Under the pieces are notes generated by a model. That model was not told where the DNA came from, ran no database searches, and saw nothing but the letters and a program-made list of their open reading frames with translations. From NCBI RefSeq assembly GCF_011075055.1, contig NC_058145.1, positions 1,872,887-1,936,886 on the forward strand: a stretch of DNA of 64,000 nucleotides, in the 5' to 3' direction. Both the position numbers and the translations under genes were made by a program. Below, in pieces: positions 1 to 11,565 of the stretch (its first letter is position 1; every line of letters begins with the position of its first letter). The DNA is from Mangifera indica. Lineage: Eukaryota; Streptophyta; Magnoliopsida; Sapindales; Anacardiaceae.

Positions 1-1838
1 GCCCAACATAACCCAATTTACTATGATGTATAAGATCATCAACAACTCTAAGCATATGACATAATTACGAAGTTTTGTATGCTTTCATTAGGGAAAAGAA
101 AGATTGGATGGGCTTAATAAGCTATTCCAAAAAGAACATTATGATTCAGTTAGATTCATATAATTTTTTATTGGACATTGTGTTGCGTTGTTTTTTTACT
201 ATGGTCCAATATTAAACTTACTTTTCTTTTGTAGTAATGTGACACTGGATTTAAGTACGAAGGGTTTTGGTTGTATTTAACACAAGTTGGCTACTTTTAC
301 CTAAACATCTTCATGCTAGTAATTTAATGCAACTCAAGAGAGGCTCCATGAGTAAAGAGGTAATTATATTTCATCTCGTCAGGACTTGAACCCACGAAAA
401 TATCTTTATCTATAACTGAATGTCGAGAGTGGGTGGACACTTTCTTAGGATCAATTTCGATTAGATAGAATGTCTATGCTAACATAATTCTACTTCATTC
501 AATCTCAATAACATTCACAACTCAATCACCCAAATAATAGTGAAATTCATCAAATTCTACCTATAAACCTAAAACCCTAACTTTTTCATAAAACCTTAAA
601 TAATTGTATTAACACAAACATTTATCATAAATTTTATATAATATAGCGAAGAAACAATTACAATTAACTTTTTTTTCCGTTTTGTAAAGTTAAAATAACC
701 TCAAAATTTCTAGACTATGAATAGACATAAGAGAAATCTTTGAAAGAAATAAATGGAAAAAAAAATCTTCAAAACAAAGAACAAAACTGAAGAAAACGTT
801 GACCGATGGTGCACGATGACAAAGAACAATAAACAAATCATGGAAATATATATTTACTTACGTTTACCACATTATTGCTAATTGTCTTAGTTAGATATAC
901 TTGATTTTTCTCAAATTCTTATTCCTTAATTTCTTGAATTTTCAACTATATTTAGAGATTCCTCATGCATCACACCACTTATAAAGAGACATTTATTTTT
1001 TATTTTTCTTGTCTTCTTGCTTATGATTTTGAAATTACATGATTGTCCCTAGTTGGTGGACCATCTAGATGTTGAAGTAAGTTTTAATACTTATTTTGCC
1101 TTTTAAACTTATATTATTAATTTTGAAAATTAGCGTATGAGTAAGTTTGTGTGATGGTGAGAGGGTTAACATGGTCATTTGAGCTTGTTAGAGTAGGTAG
1201 AGGTAGATGACAATATCAAGGCGATGCAAGGAGATTTCTTATTGAATTGAAATTGAAAGAAAGCACACAAAATCTTTAATATGACTGATAATTACTAAAA
1301 TAAAACTTTCATGTCTACAACATAAGGTTGGATTCGGGGTCTAACCGAGCCCAAATAAGGTGAAACTTGTTTTCAGGGGGACTCGACTCTGATTCAATTT
1401 GAATTTAAGTGTAGCTCGTTTTATGCATCAAAAGTTTGTGTTTGGCTCAAATTCATATAAACAAGCCGAATTTGACTCGGGCTTGCCAAACTCATTCACT
1501 CGAATTTGGCCCTTGTGGCTTGTGCGACATTGTTTAAAAATTTTTTCAATATATTTAAGCTTGAACTCGTATATGTCAAGTTCGAGTTTGGGTTCATAAT
1601 CGGTTTTAAAAAAATATTTCAGTTCGGATTCAGATTTGAGTTCATATATGTTAGGTTCAAGTTCAGGTTCATTCAAGTAAAGCTCGTATCAAGCTCAAAC
1701 AAACTCATTTTGAATCAGACCCTACTTCAGCATCTATTTACTTGGGATATTACTGATATTATCTCTGTTTATTACATATTTTTTTACTAATAAAGTCTTT
1801 CCATATATTTAGTTGTGATAAAATTATATATATTCATT

Positions 1839-1972
1839 TTAAATATACAAATAAATACATATTTAATGTGAGTTATCATATAATTGAATAATTTTAAATT
1901 AAAGATAAAGTAATATTCAATCACAAAACGATGAACATAAATATGTAATTATAAGTATATTCAAAATAGGTA
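1839..1972. mobile_element. AT-rich MITE copy (family A)
   Basis: The core reads TCATATAATTGAATAATTTT followed by AAATTAAAGATAAAGTAATA, an imperfect dyad flanked by words such as ATACAAATAAATACAT. The same core, in either orientation, recurs near 7370-7490, 7540-7700, 19170-19250, 19318-19440, 29770-29900, 42095-42250, 46065-46230, 60715-60850 and 62285-62420. Repetition plus dyad symmetry suggests a miniature inverted-repeat element. The exact ends and superfamily are not resolved. Confidence 0.55.
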
Positions 1973-3079
1973 TAAAAGGAGACAATTTTTGATATATTTT
2001 GTTATTAGACATGATCCGAATTATCAATTCTAGATATTATTAGTCTAATTGCTTATTAATGTTGTAGATTTCTAACCGATTTTACATATTATAATATAAG
2101 AATAAGCAAGAATATAAGAAAACATGTGAATCCGTGTACTTGATTTAAATTTCATAAAAGAAATCCTACATCTAAGATAGAGTAGATCTTGTAATTGAAT
2201 ATCCCTTCAATCTTTACCGACAATTAAAGTAAATGGACAGAAGCAATGAAAACTTAAAAGGATTACAATATTTCTCACTAAATTCAACCAAGAACAAAGA
2301 ACTAGAGAGATTTCAGAAACTCTAGCATAGCAAAATATCCAAACTTTGAAAAATGTTCAATCAATATTATAATTATAGTTATCAGTATCATATGATATGA
2401 TATGATACTAGTGAAAATGATCTGTATCATAAGATGTATCAAATTAATATGATACAATAAATATATCATACGATATGATACATATTATCGATATAAATCA
2501 ATATACTTTTTAAATAAAATAATATTATAATAGGAATTTATATAAAAAATATTAAATTTGTAATAGTGTTTATAATATCCTTTAAAATAATGATATGTTA
2601 ATTAGATTATTTATTATTTTATTTTTTAAAAGTTGTATCAGACAACATAATATGATATAATACTCGATATATAATATAAAAATTTAGATTTTTAATGCAT
2701 GATTTGACTACCATCATTATAACCGATTGGAATAACTTTGGGATTTTCTACCTAGGGTTACAAAAAATCTTTACTTGAAAATGACAAAACAACCATACAC
2801 AGAGAATGACCTAACTGCCCCTAATTACAAAGTTACATAACTGCCCCTAAATATACAGTTTAAGACACATATATCCCACAATTAAGGAATTGAATTATAG
2901 TTGAGATTGTTAGGACTGGTTTGGTGTTAATCCCTCTAATGGCCAATAAATACGCTTACCAAAGTGGAGGAGGCACAAAACATGCTCCCAATAAATTTGA
3001 TAGGCGGAAAATCAGATAACAGGAAAAAATAATTTATTTCTAACCCAATTGGGCTCTAACATTGTAGTTAAAAAATCAA

Positions 3080-3710
3080 GCCCCCAATTCTTATTACACC
3101 TACTTTCGGCCACAGAAGTTGTGGCAAATAACTAGACCTACAATTGCTTCGTCGGCTAAACAGAGAGTTATTAAAGTCCAAACTAGTCAGCCCAAGATTT
3201 GTTTTCTTTGAGAGAGGAACCTCAAGTGATATGTTTAAGACTTCAGTATAAGCATCATGGCATCCATAACTATCATTGACCATCTCAGGCCCAAAAAAGA
3301 GAAAGTCAAAAGGTCCCATGACCTTGAGTTCTCAGTAGTTCTTGAAATTTTGGGCTATGCTGGGCATCGTCAAGGATTCAAGACATCTTCATGTACGAAT
3401 AGCTTTGCAAATTCCAGTTTTCTTTATTCTGCTCCAAGCTGCCATAACAAGTCGCCTGAGCTGGGGAAATCTTGAACACACGGCTCATTGTCTTATCGGA
3501 ACGTCCATCCATTGACGAATCAAGAGTTCTCCATGGCAGAGGATCACAGCAAGCCAAACGCCATGAACTTGAGCAATGCCTGAAGTCATCTGGAGCATGG
3601 TAGTATGATCCGTCATTATTATAGTTTTTCTTATACACCCCCATTTTGATGGCTGATGTCTGATGCGTATTTCGATGTTTTCATATAGTGTAGCATGTTC
3701 CACCTGCATA
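3080..3710 (-). other. unassigned GC-richer patch, possible gene remnant
   Basis: This ~630-bp stretch has clearly higher GC than its surroundings and contains several overlapping open frames of 70-90 codons on the minus strand (about 3709-3485, 3644-3378 and 3319-3068). No single long frame runs through it and I recognise no protein family. It could be exons of a decayed gene, a truncated gene copy, or an untranslated transcript. The frames shift relative to one another, which favours a broken or spliced gene over one small intact protein. Confidence 0.3.
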
Positions 3711-4253
3711 TTATTTTGAATATATAATATACAGGTGGAAGATGGTAGTCAGACGCATTAGACTATTGTATATTTTCAAAATATGTATCATTTTTTATCT
3801 GTATTTTATCGTATTATAGGATATTGAAAATCTTCTTGTATTTTCAAAATACATTTGGACACTGATATCATAACTAATTGTATTACTATTTTTATATTTA
3901 ATTACAAATGTAATCCTAACCTTATCCTATAAATTCAAAACTATACAAAAAACAATTGCTGACGACATCCCCTGAAGGGAGAAGAAGATGGGTAGAAAGG
4001 GTCAGTTGTCAACCAAAATGGAGGAGATGGCCAGAGAAAAGTAAAAAACCCTAAGAAAAAAATGTAACTTTTCAAACTTTAAATGAAAGGAATTGTTAAA
4101 TTTTTAAACTAAAGAAAGAAACGAGATAAAATTTTAGTTTTTTTACATATTTTTTTGTTAAATAACAGATTTATCATTAACCCTAACAGAGAATTTTAAC
4201 AAAATGATGGGTATTTGAGTTTTTAAAACTTTGCAAATGGAAATTTGAGGGGA

Positions 4254-4701
4254 TATTAATTGAAATAGATACAAAATTTTGTGTCTAAATCTTTTTAGAC
4301 TAACTTTAAATAAATTTACATTTTTAAGCAAACTCAATATTCATTTCAATAATACCCCTCTTTGATAATTATCTTTCTGCAATCATGTTTTTTTCTTCAA
4401 CAACATTTTTGTCAGTAGCATATTCCAATATCATCACATTGATTGTAAATTTAATAACTTATGAATCAAAATATTCATAAACTTGTTTGAAAATAAATCA
4501 ATTTTTTGTTTGATTGTTGATACATCTAGATCGCAACTAAAAATAGAACAGATATAAGTGTGAGTGTGAAGAATGCGAGTACGAAAAGTGTGAGAGACTT
4601 CTCGCACTCATTTATATATAAATATTTTTATTATTTTTAATTATATAATAAAAATATTTTTATATAATAAAAAATGTAAATATTTATATAAAATATATAT
4701 A

Positions 4702-4781
<80 letters not shown>

Positions 4782-5164
4782 CACATGAGTGTGAGGGGAT
4801 TGACTCATGTTAAAATATATTTATATAATAAATAGAGCATTTCTCACATTTTTTGCACTCTTCGCACTCTTATCTATTCTATTTTTCATTCTGATCTGAC
4901 ATATCAACAATTAAACTAAAAATCGTCTATTTTTGAACAAATTTATGAATGTTTTGATTCATAAGTTATCAAACTTACAATCAATGTGATGATACTGAAG
5001 TATATCATCGATAAAAACACCGTTGAAAAAAATACAACTGAAAAAAGATAATTACCAAAAAGAGATATTATTGAAATAAATATTAAATTTACTTAAATAA
5101 TATATTCATTAAAAGTTTATCTTAAAAAGTTTATACACAAAATTTTGTGTTATTTTAATTAATA
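4254..5164. mobile_element. 911-bp foldback element with ~330-bp inverted arms
   Basis: The left arm (about 4254-4620) and right arm (about 4800-5164) are imperfect reverse complements along nearly their whole length. For example ACAAAATTTTGTGT, TATCATCACATTGATTGTAA and AACTTATGAATCAAAA on the left each reappear as reverse complements on the right in mirrored order. The loop contains a 70-bp (AT) run. No coding capacity is seen. The structure fits a long-TIR MITE or foldback transposon. It ends about 145 bp upstream of the TATA box of the CLE gene at 5361. Confidence 0.8.
4705..4774. repeat. (AT)35 microsatellite
   Basis: An uninterrupted AT dinucleotide run sits in the loop of the foldback element. 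Confidence 0.97.
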
Positions 5165-5307
5165 ACCCAAAGTTTGAAAATGGGCCAAACCATTGGGGGG
5201 AAGTCTTTCGGCCTTCTTTCAATCAATTTATGAATAAAATAAGGCAGGACAGGTATTTGATTGAGTTTTTGCTCTTTCTTCTGTACCAGAAGTCACTTGA
5301 TTCCCCC

Positions 5308-5315
5308 TATAAATA
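5308..5315 (+). promoter_or_regulatory. TATA box of the first CLE gene
   Basis: TATAAATA lies 46 bp upstream of the ATG at 5361, which implies a leader of only about 20 nt. It is the best TATA match in the region. Confidence 0.65.
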
Positions 5316-5360
5316 TACTAGAAACCACCAGATAGAGAGGCCACATATGCATTTTCTACC

Positions 5361-5618
5361 ATGAGAATTCATAATCCTTTGCTTCCTTTTCTGATTTTCT
5401 CAATGTTGGCTATGCTCCATCTCTGCTACTGTCAGCATCCCAGGTGGGAGATTCAAGAAGAAACAAAATTATCAATTAAAACCAGGTCTCCTCTTCCATT
5501 TTCACATCGGTTTCTCTCCATTTGTCGTTCTGTGGAACTTGCAGCCAGAAGGGTCAAGCCAACATATGATGTTTCAGATAAAGCTGTGCCTGCTGGACCA
5601 AACCCACTTCACAACTAA
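5361..5618 (+). CDS. CLE peptide precursor (CLAVATA3/ESR-related)
   Basis: An 85-residue secreted prepropeptide. Residues 1-25 form a typical signal peptide (hydrophobic LLPFLIFSMLAMLHLCYC, then Gln). A basic, poorly conserved spacer follows, and the last 12 residues (74-85) are the CLE motif KAVPAGPNPLHN, ending exactly at the stop. Family knowledge: the motif is cut out, Pro-4 and Pro-7 may be hydroxylated and Pro-7 arabinosylated, and the dodecapeptide binds leucine-rich-repeat receptor kinases to control meristem, vascular or root development. Position 1 is Lys where the family nearly always has Arg (His in TDIF), and position 5 is Ala. The gene is a single exon in good TATA context, with a second CLE gene 2.46 kb downstream. 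Which receptor or developmental role applies cannot be told from sequence. Confidence 0.88.
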   Translation: MRIHNPLLPFLIFSMLAMLHLCYCQHPRWEIQEETKLSIKTRSPLPFSHRFLSICRSVELAARRVKPTYDVSDKAVPAGPNPLHN

Positions 5619-6676
5619 TTGGATTGGCTTCTCTCAGAAAGTCTTGACAGTTGAAAGGCAGAAATATACACAGTTCCCTTATTTTCCAGATTTTTTCTGC
5701 AAACCAAATGGTTTAGATTGTTAACTAGATCATGCTGTAATGTTCTCAATGCATTATTATGAAGCTAACTATATTGTATTGTTCAAGGACTTGTAACCTG
5801 TTCTCCAGGCTTCCATATATTTCGATTATTCATGGAAAAACTTGCTACTCGTTTGAAAACAAAGCTTAGAACAAACAATGGAACTGTGATACGTCTAGAT
5901 GAATTCCATGTTGATAAAACACAAAAGAGATGTTGGTTTTATATACATTAAGATAAGAGTAGTTAAATAGTCAATAATCTACTTAATCTATCAAGATCCA
6001 TTTTGGGTGCAAAGCTACAATCAACTATATGTTCAAATAGACAATATTTTGATAATAGATCGGTTTATTGGAACCTCAATAGGGATGAATGTTTGGAGCC
6101 TAAAGCCAGTTTAAGATAAGACATGATTTAAATTAGAGATGATAATTTTGGCCCGAATTTAAAGCCTCCAATCTAACAAGAGAAGATTTTACAATAGAAA
6201 TAGGAAAGAGAAAAGGGAAAAGGAAGGGGACGGGGATACATATGTCTCCTCCTTTCTTTGCCCCGCCTCCATTCCTATCTACATCCCTATCTCTGCCCTT
6301 ATATATTAATATTTTTATTTAAAATACTAATATATCTTTATAATTTTAGATTATTTATATCTTTCAAATTTATTTATATTTTTTTTATGTATATTAAGAT
6401 GATTAATATATAAGATTTGTGACATTTGAAATAATAGATTAGTTTTATTTTTATTTAATTTTATTATTTAATATATTTATGTTATATTTAAATATACAAA
6501 ACGGAGATTTTTTTTTATGAAAATAGAAAAAAGCTGGAAAGAAAATTTTTTTTTCCAGAAAGAGAACGGAGAATTATTGTCATTCTTGTAATGAAGATGA
6601 ACTAGGGATGAAAACTGATATCCTTTACAAGAATGAAAACAAGGATATCAATTCATTTCCTATCCCTTTTCATTGC

Positions 6677-6816
6677 CATCCCTAGTTTAAATGTAACCAA
6701 GTGAGAATCATGAAAATATTCAGCAATCCCAGATAGGATTCGTTGTCATCCCTAGTTTAAATGTAACCAAGTGAGAGTCATGAAAATATTCAGCAATCCC
6801 AGATAGGATTCGATGA
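6677..6816. repeat. 70-bp tandem duplication (two units)
   Basis: The unit beginning CATCCCTAGTTTAAATGTAA occurs at 6677-6746 and again at 6747-6816, with about two differences (GAGAATCA/GAGAGTCA, and one near the end). The near-identity means a recent duplication. Confidence 0.93.
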
Positions 6817-7369
6817 TGTTGAACTGGGTTGTACTATTCATGGCAGAAGATATAAATTTACTGCAAAACTTGAATCCATACCAGCTTTTATTATTTTGCA
6901 GTTATATAAGAACATTTCTCTATCTTCCTTTTCCTCTATTCAAACATGTGGGGAGATGAGGAGTTTCCATCAATGCTTAAAGACAACATCATCAAGAAGG
7001 CTGATTGTCAATAAATGTATAACAGGGAGAGGTCAAATTCAGAAACAACCCAAAAAAAAAAAAAAAAGAAGAACTGATTCTGTTCATTGATTAAACATCC
7101 GTCCTTTTTCTTTATAACGAAACCTCATTTGTATTTATTAGATAAATATATTTAAGATACAGTATTTAATTTATAATTATTATATTAAATAAATTAAAAT
7201 TTTAAAAATATAATAAAAATTTAAACCTAAAACTTTATCTTAAAAATTTTAATATTCTATCAATTTTCTTAACACTTGAGAAAAGCGGCAAATTCATGTC
7301 ATTGACAAAAAGTTGAAGCCGTTATGCATAAAGTCAATGATCAAATAATAGAATTATATGTATCTCTTT

Positions 7370-7481
7370 GAATGTACAAATGAGTAAACATTTATTATAT
7401 GTTATCATATGATTGAATGATTTTCAATTAAAGATAAAACAATACTCAACTATTACATATAAGTGTGTACTTATTTGTATA

Positions 7482-7490
<9 letters not shown>
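7370..7490. mobile_element. AT-rich MITE copy (family A)
   Basis: It carries the family A core TTATCATATGATTGAATGAT followed by CAATTAAAGATAAAACAATA. Outer words ACAAATGAGTAAACAT and GTGTACTTATTTGTATAC are roughly complementary to each other. Confidence 0.5.

Positions 7491-7529
<39 letters not shown>
7484..7529. repeat. (AT)n microsatellite
   Basis: A run of about 23 AT units lies between two AT-rich MITE copies. Confidence 0.95.
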
Positions 7530-7534
<5 letters not shown>

Positions 7535-7903
7535 AAATTATGTATTCCTATTTTGGATACATAAATATATATCCACTTTAAGTAAATAAATAAGTATATA
7601 TTTATATATGTAATTATATAATTAAGTGTTACTTTATTTTTAATTTAAAATTATATAATCTTACTATTATAAATATCAAATAAATATCTATTTATAGATT
7701 CAAAAGAAATTTACATAGTTTTATTGATATATTTACTTTCAATTATGTTATAAATTCTATTTAAACTTACAAAGATATTTACTTTCAATTGTGTAATTAC
7801 ATTATTGTCCTTTAGCCAAAACTTACCAGCAACAATTTATAAAATGCTAAGTCTTAATTAATTAATTTTCTATCTATAACTCCTGTTTTAATGAAATAAA
7901 TTC

Positions 7904-7975
7904 TACTTAAATATTTGCATTCAATGTTACTTAAATATTTGCATTCAATGTTACTTAAATATTTACTTTCAATTA
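7904..7975. repeat. 24-bp tandem repeat, three units
   Basis: ACTTAAATATTTGCATTCAA plus TGTT recurs at 7904, 7928 and (diverging) 7952, about 100 bp upstream of the second CLE gene. Confidence 0.85.
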
Positions 7976-8080
7976 TGTAATTACGTTACTCTCCCCAACA
8001 ATTTATCAAAAACCCTGAGCCTGTAAGATCTTCCCACATCTCATTTTCTCAGCCCTGTCTTCTCAACCATAATCTTCATA

Positions 8081-8320
8081 ATGAGACCCCAAAGCTCTCT
8101 CCATCTGTTTCTTTCTCTCATTGTTCTGCTAGCAGTACTTCATCTTACAACTGCCCGGGACTTAAAGCCAGCGATCGCCACTCAACAAACCGGCCATAGC
8201 TTAAGAAGCAGCTACACTGCCTTGTTTCAGAGAAGCTTCTCCGCCATGAGCAGCTCCGTTGAATCAGGCAATAGGAAGGTGCCTACCGGACCAAACCCTC
8301 TTCACAATGATTGTTTGTAG
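8081..8320 (+). CDS. CLE peptide precursor (CLAVATA3/ESR-related)
   Basis: A 79-residue single-exon prepropeptide. Residues 1-26 are a signal peptide (LHLFLSLIVLLAVLHLTTA, then Arg-Asp). The CLE dodecapeptide RKVPTGPNPLHN occupies residues 65-76, followed by a three-residue tail Asp-Cys-Leu that would have to be trimmed. All strongly conserved positions (Arg1, Val3, Pro4, Gly6, Pro7, Asn8, Pro9, His11, Asn12) are present, so this is a canonical A-type CLE. It is secreted and presumably perceived by a CLV1/BAM/PXL-class receptor kinase. The upstream paralogue at 5361 shares the fold plan but has a divergent spacer and a Lys-1 motif, so the pair is probably an old tandem duplication. A Harbinger-type MITE begins 185 bp after the stop. 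Confidence 0.92.
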   Translation: MRPQSSLHLFLSLIVLLAVLHLTTARDLKPAIATQQTGHSLRSSYTALFQRSFSAMSSSVESGNRKVPTGPNPLHNDCL

Positions 8321-8504
8321 AAAACTGTAACATGACATTTTTCTAACAATATATGCTGTTGATATATTGTTATTACATCCAGTTTGAAGATGCCAGTAAA
8401 GTGTTGTGCTCTTAAATAATTCAAATCATGAGTGTGTTTGTTTAGTAGGAAAATGAAAAATTAAAAGGAAAACAAATTTGTCCCTATCACAACCATGGCT
8501 ATTA

Positions 8505-8986
8505 GGGTGCGTTTGGTTTGGGTAATGTTTTATTATCAAAATAGAAAGTTTACCTTGAAGATAGATTACTTAGAAAATTACTGGGTATAAATGATTATTA
8601 TGTTTAATAAAATTTGGTAAGTATAAATAATTATTGTGTTTGGTTAAAGGTAATAAAAAATTACTAGTAAATTATTTTATTTAAATGCCCTTAAATATAA
8701 TTATTTTTAAATAAATTTTATATTATTTGTCATATTAATTAAAAATAAATTTATTTTTATCTCAAAAAATTAATAAATAATAATATAATTATAATAAACT
8801 CAAGATTACCTCAATAATCTTTAAATACCTAAGGTGAAGGTGGTAATCAGATTACCACTTATATTATCTGTCACATCAACATTGGTAATAGAAGATTACT
8901 GTAATATTTTATTATTAACAAACCAAATAAGAGAATAAAAGATAGATTACCAAGGTAATCTTAAAAACTTCCAACCAAACACCCCC
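8505..8986. mobile_element. 482-bp Tourist/Harbinger-type MITE
   Basis: The left end GGGTGCGTTTGGTT and right end CCAACCAAACACCCCC are inverted repeats. The element is flanked on both sides by the trinucleotide TTA (8502-8504 and 8987-8989), the target duplication typical of PIF/Harbinger elements. The interior is AT-rich, with repeated GATTACC/GGTAATC words and no coding capacity. A decayed relative lies at 38221-38606. Confidence 0.85.
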
Positions 8987-8989
8987 TTA

Positions 8990-11565
8990 GTGTAACTACA
9001 TACGGGTGAAAAATGGTATTATTATAATAATGTTTTTAAAACTGGACTAATAATCAAATCGAATATTTCACTGATTCATAATTTAATCAGTTTAACAAGT
9101 CAATTTTAATCTAAGTTATTATAATTAAATAAATAATCATTAAGAATTGAATTAATAATTCATAATAATATACAATTATTCAATTAATTAATGAGTGTTA
9201 TTCATCAAACATTTCCAAATTTACTATTATAAATTATTGGTACGACTTTAAAACTGTTTATTTGTACTAATAATATAATACACAATATTAGAGTACAAAT
9301 AATTCACACGTTTGATTCACTAGGACTCTAAATTTTAATAGCACAAACTTTTCTGCATTTAAAAAAAGTTTCTATATTACTCATATAATCGGTTTTTCAT
9401 TAGGTTTGACGAATTTTTTAATTAGTCAATAATTACATAAAAATTGAACTAAATTATACATTAATTCTTAGTTGAATTGGTTGAATCGATCAATCCAATT
9501 TGATTTTCAAAACACGGTTAAAAAAACCCTTAAGACTTCACACATTTTCTCAACTCATAATTTTTATGTTTAAATATAAAAAATGATTAAAAAATAACTT
9601 TAAATATATATCATATTAATTTGTTGAGAAATTAAATCTTAACAAATTCATTAAATGGGTTATTTTGATTATTTATATATTTACATGGAATATTGAATAA
9701 TTTATTCATCCTTTATACTTTGAAAATGAAAGAATAAGTTAATACTAAAGTGGTCGAATCAAGTATCATATTATATATCAAATCTCATATTATATAATAC
9801 GATATGAGTTTTAAAATATAAAATAATAAAATATTAATAAAATAATAAAAAAATCTAATTAACATATCATCATCTTGAAAAATATTATAATCTTTGTTAA
9901 AAATTTAAAATTTCTCATTTCACCTTTATAAATTGTTATTATCTTTAAAAAGTGTATTGATTCGTATCGATAATATATATTGTATCATAAGATATGTATT
10001 GTATCATAAAATATGTATTATATTATATAATACATTAACTATAATATATAAATTTGATATATTTTATAATACATATTATATATTATAAGATACTGATAAC
10101 CTTGTACACTTAAATATGCATCATTTTGAAATCTGTAGTTGATCGTTCTAAGCTTCTTCTGGTCCCTACCTCTTTGAAATGGGCTTCCATGCCTGCAGCT
10201 CCTCTTTCGATCGGTGTTTTTATTGCTTTGTATTTCCGGTTCAACTGTTGACTCACACAATGCAAAAATAGGCCTAGTGAAGTGGTAATTAGCGGAATGG
10301 GAAACTTTATTTTGGATCCACTCGAACTTCAGCATTGTAGTTTAAATCCGAGCTCGAATAAAATTTCGAACAATTGAAGAGTTCAAACCTAATTCAAATT
10401 TGAATTAAGTTTCATCCAATGCATTTTCTTTGAGCTGAACTTTCAAGCTTCGAGTTAGTACAATTCAAGGTTATAAGTGTGTATTATTTACGAATAATAT
10501 TATATATATTTAATTTTAAATACCGTAATTAAATATTTAAATAATATATTATTATTTAATTTAAAATCATTTAATTAAATAATAAGATATAATCTAAATA
10601 CTCAAATTCGGTTGCATATAGAATTCATTTAAATTGATCGAAAATGTCTTAGAGGTCAGTGGTAGAATAAATAATATTATCAACAGGATAAATAGTTTTA
10701 TCAATCAGATAAATAATATCATCAAAATATAATTCAAATTGAACTTTAATTAAGCTATCAAATTAAAACTTCAATTTGAATTAAACTGAATATCAAACTA
10801 AACCAAATCTAATTGGCTTAGTTTGAATTTAGTCGCAATGGGCCAATTTCTTAGTTTGGCCCAATTAGTCGTTCCATTGGCCCAACGGCTCATTACAAAG
10901 GCATGGCGAGAGGTACAGCATCAGAATCATAATCTAAGCGTCAACGGTCGCAAGCAACATGAGAGAAAAAATCTTATGCAGTACGAAGTCATAGTACACA
11001 CGATAATTTTTTTTATTTGTCAGCCACCAGTAGTGGGCACTGTACACTAATTTCCCTGCACCTTCCTTGAGCCTATCGTTCCTTCCGGGTTATCTCTTGA
11101 CTCGTCGCAGCAACAGTGGAATCTCCATAAACTCGGCGACTGCAAAAAAATAAATAAATATTTAAAAAATTTTCAAATCGAAATTAACCTGTGTGGGCCC
11201 GTTATCCATAATCTTTAATTCAAGAGTTGGACGTAAGGGTAAATCAGGAAATAAGATAAATGAAATGGGTAGTTTTGTCCATAAGACACAAGCTATAATA
11301 GCACGCCTGAAGAACTGTGCAAAAGGAGGACCTCAGAGGGTACATTTATGAGAAGTAGCAACAGTGCACGTTTTGACGGCAACTGGGGAAATTTGGCAGC
11401 ACGTGGTTTCTGAAGAGAGCCCCACTTTTGTTTTGTCCGAACACTCTCCATCTTCAAGGTCTTGACTCTTCTCGGAGAAAAGAAAAAAACAGTTTTTCTT
11501 GTTAATTTTCTTGTAAACTTTCTGGGAAAATCTTTTTGGAAAGGGAGAGCTTGAGATTTGCGTGA
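8990..11565. other. intergenic DNA and promoter side of the MBD13-like gene
   Basis: 9040-9540 and 9750-10110 are AT-rich repeats; the second is the ATGATAC/GTATCAT family. 10100-10335 has a minus-strand open frame without recognisable domains. 10340-10830 is another copy of the dispersed TTCAAG/GAGTTC repeat. From 10830 onward GC rises, and GGCCCA/TGGGCC words cluster (10839, 10857, 10878, 11195). These resemble site II elements of plant housekeeping promoters and suit the gene that starts at 11566. Confidence 0.55.

Larger units (their letters stand above)
1..4253. other. AT-rich intergenic DNA with repeat remnants
   Basis: No convincing protein gene is visible. Positions 1320-1740 hold a dispersed repeat rich in alternating TTCAAG/GAGTTC/CTCGAA words, seen at many other sites in the window. 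Positions 1839-1972 hold an AT-rich MITE copy, and 2360-2700 hold a repeat built on ATGATAC words that recurs at 9750-10110, 52200-52300 and 57900-58170. Positions 3960-4245 resemble the interior of the Mutator-like element at 61549-61998. The GC-richer patch at 3080-3710 is listed separately. Confidence 0.7.
5619..8080. other. intergenic DNA between the two CLE genes
   Basis: No further gene is supported. Contents: AT-rich sequence, a 70-bp tandem duplication (6677-6816), an (AT) run (7484-7529), two AT-rich MITE copies (about 7370-7490 and 7540-7700), and a repetitive TTACTTTCAATTATGTAATT zone at 7725-7990 that includes a three-unit 24-bp tandem repeat. Short open frames at 5539-5724 and 6896-7090 show no family features. 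Confidence 0.7.

Noticed and set aside
340..440. tRNA-like T-arm word (GGGTTCAAGTCCT on the minus strand)
   Set aside because: No matching acceptor stem, D-arm or anticodon arm could be folded around it.
10039..10335. 98-codon minus-strand frame
   Set aside because: Half of it lies in an AT-rich dispersed repeat and no family features are visible; treated as chance.
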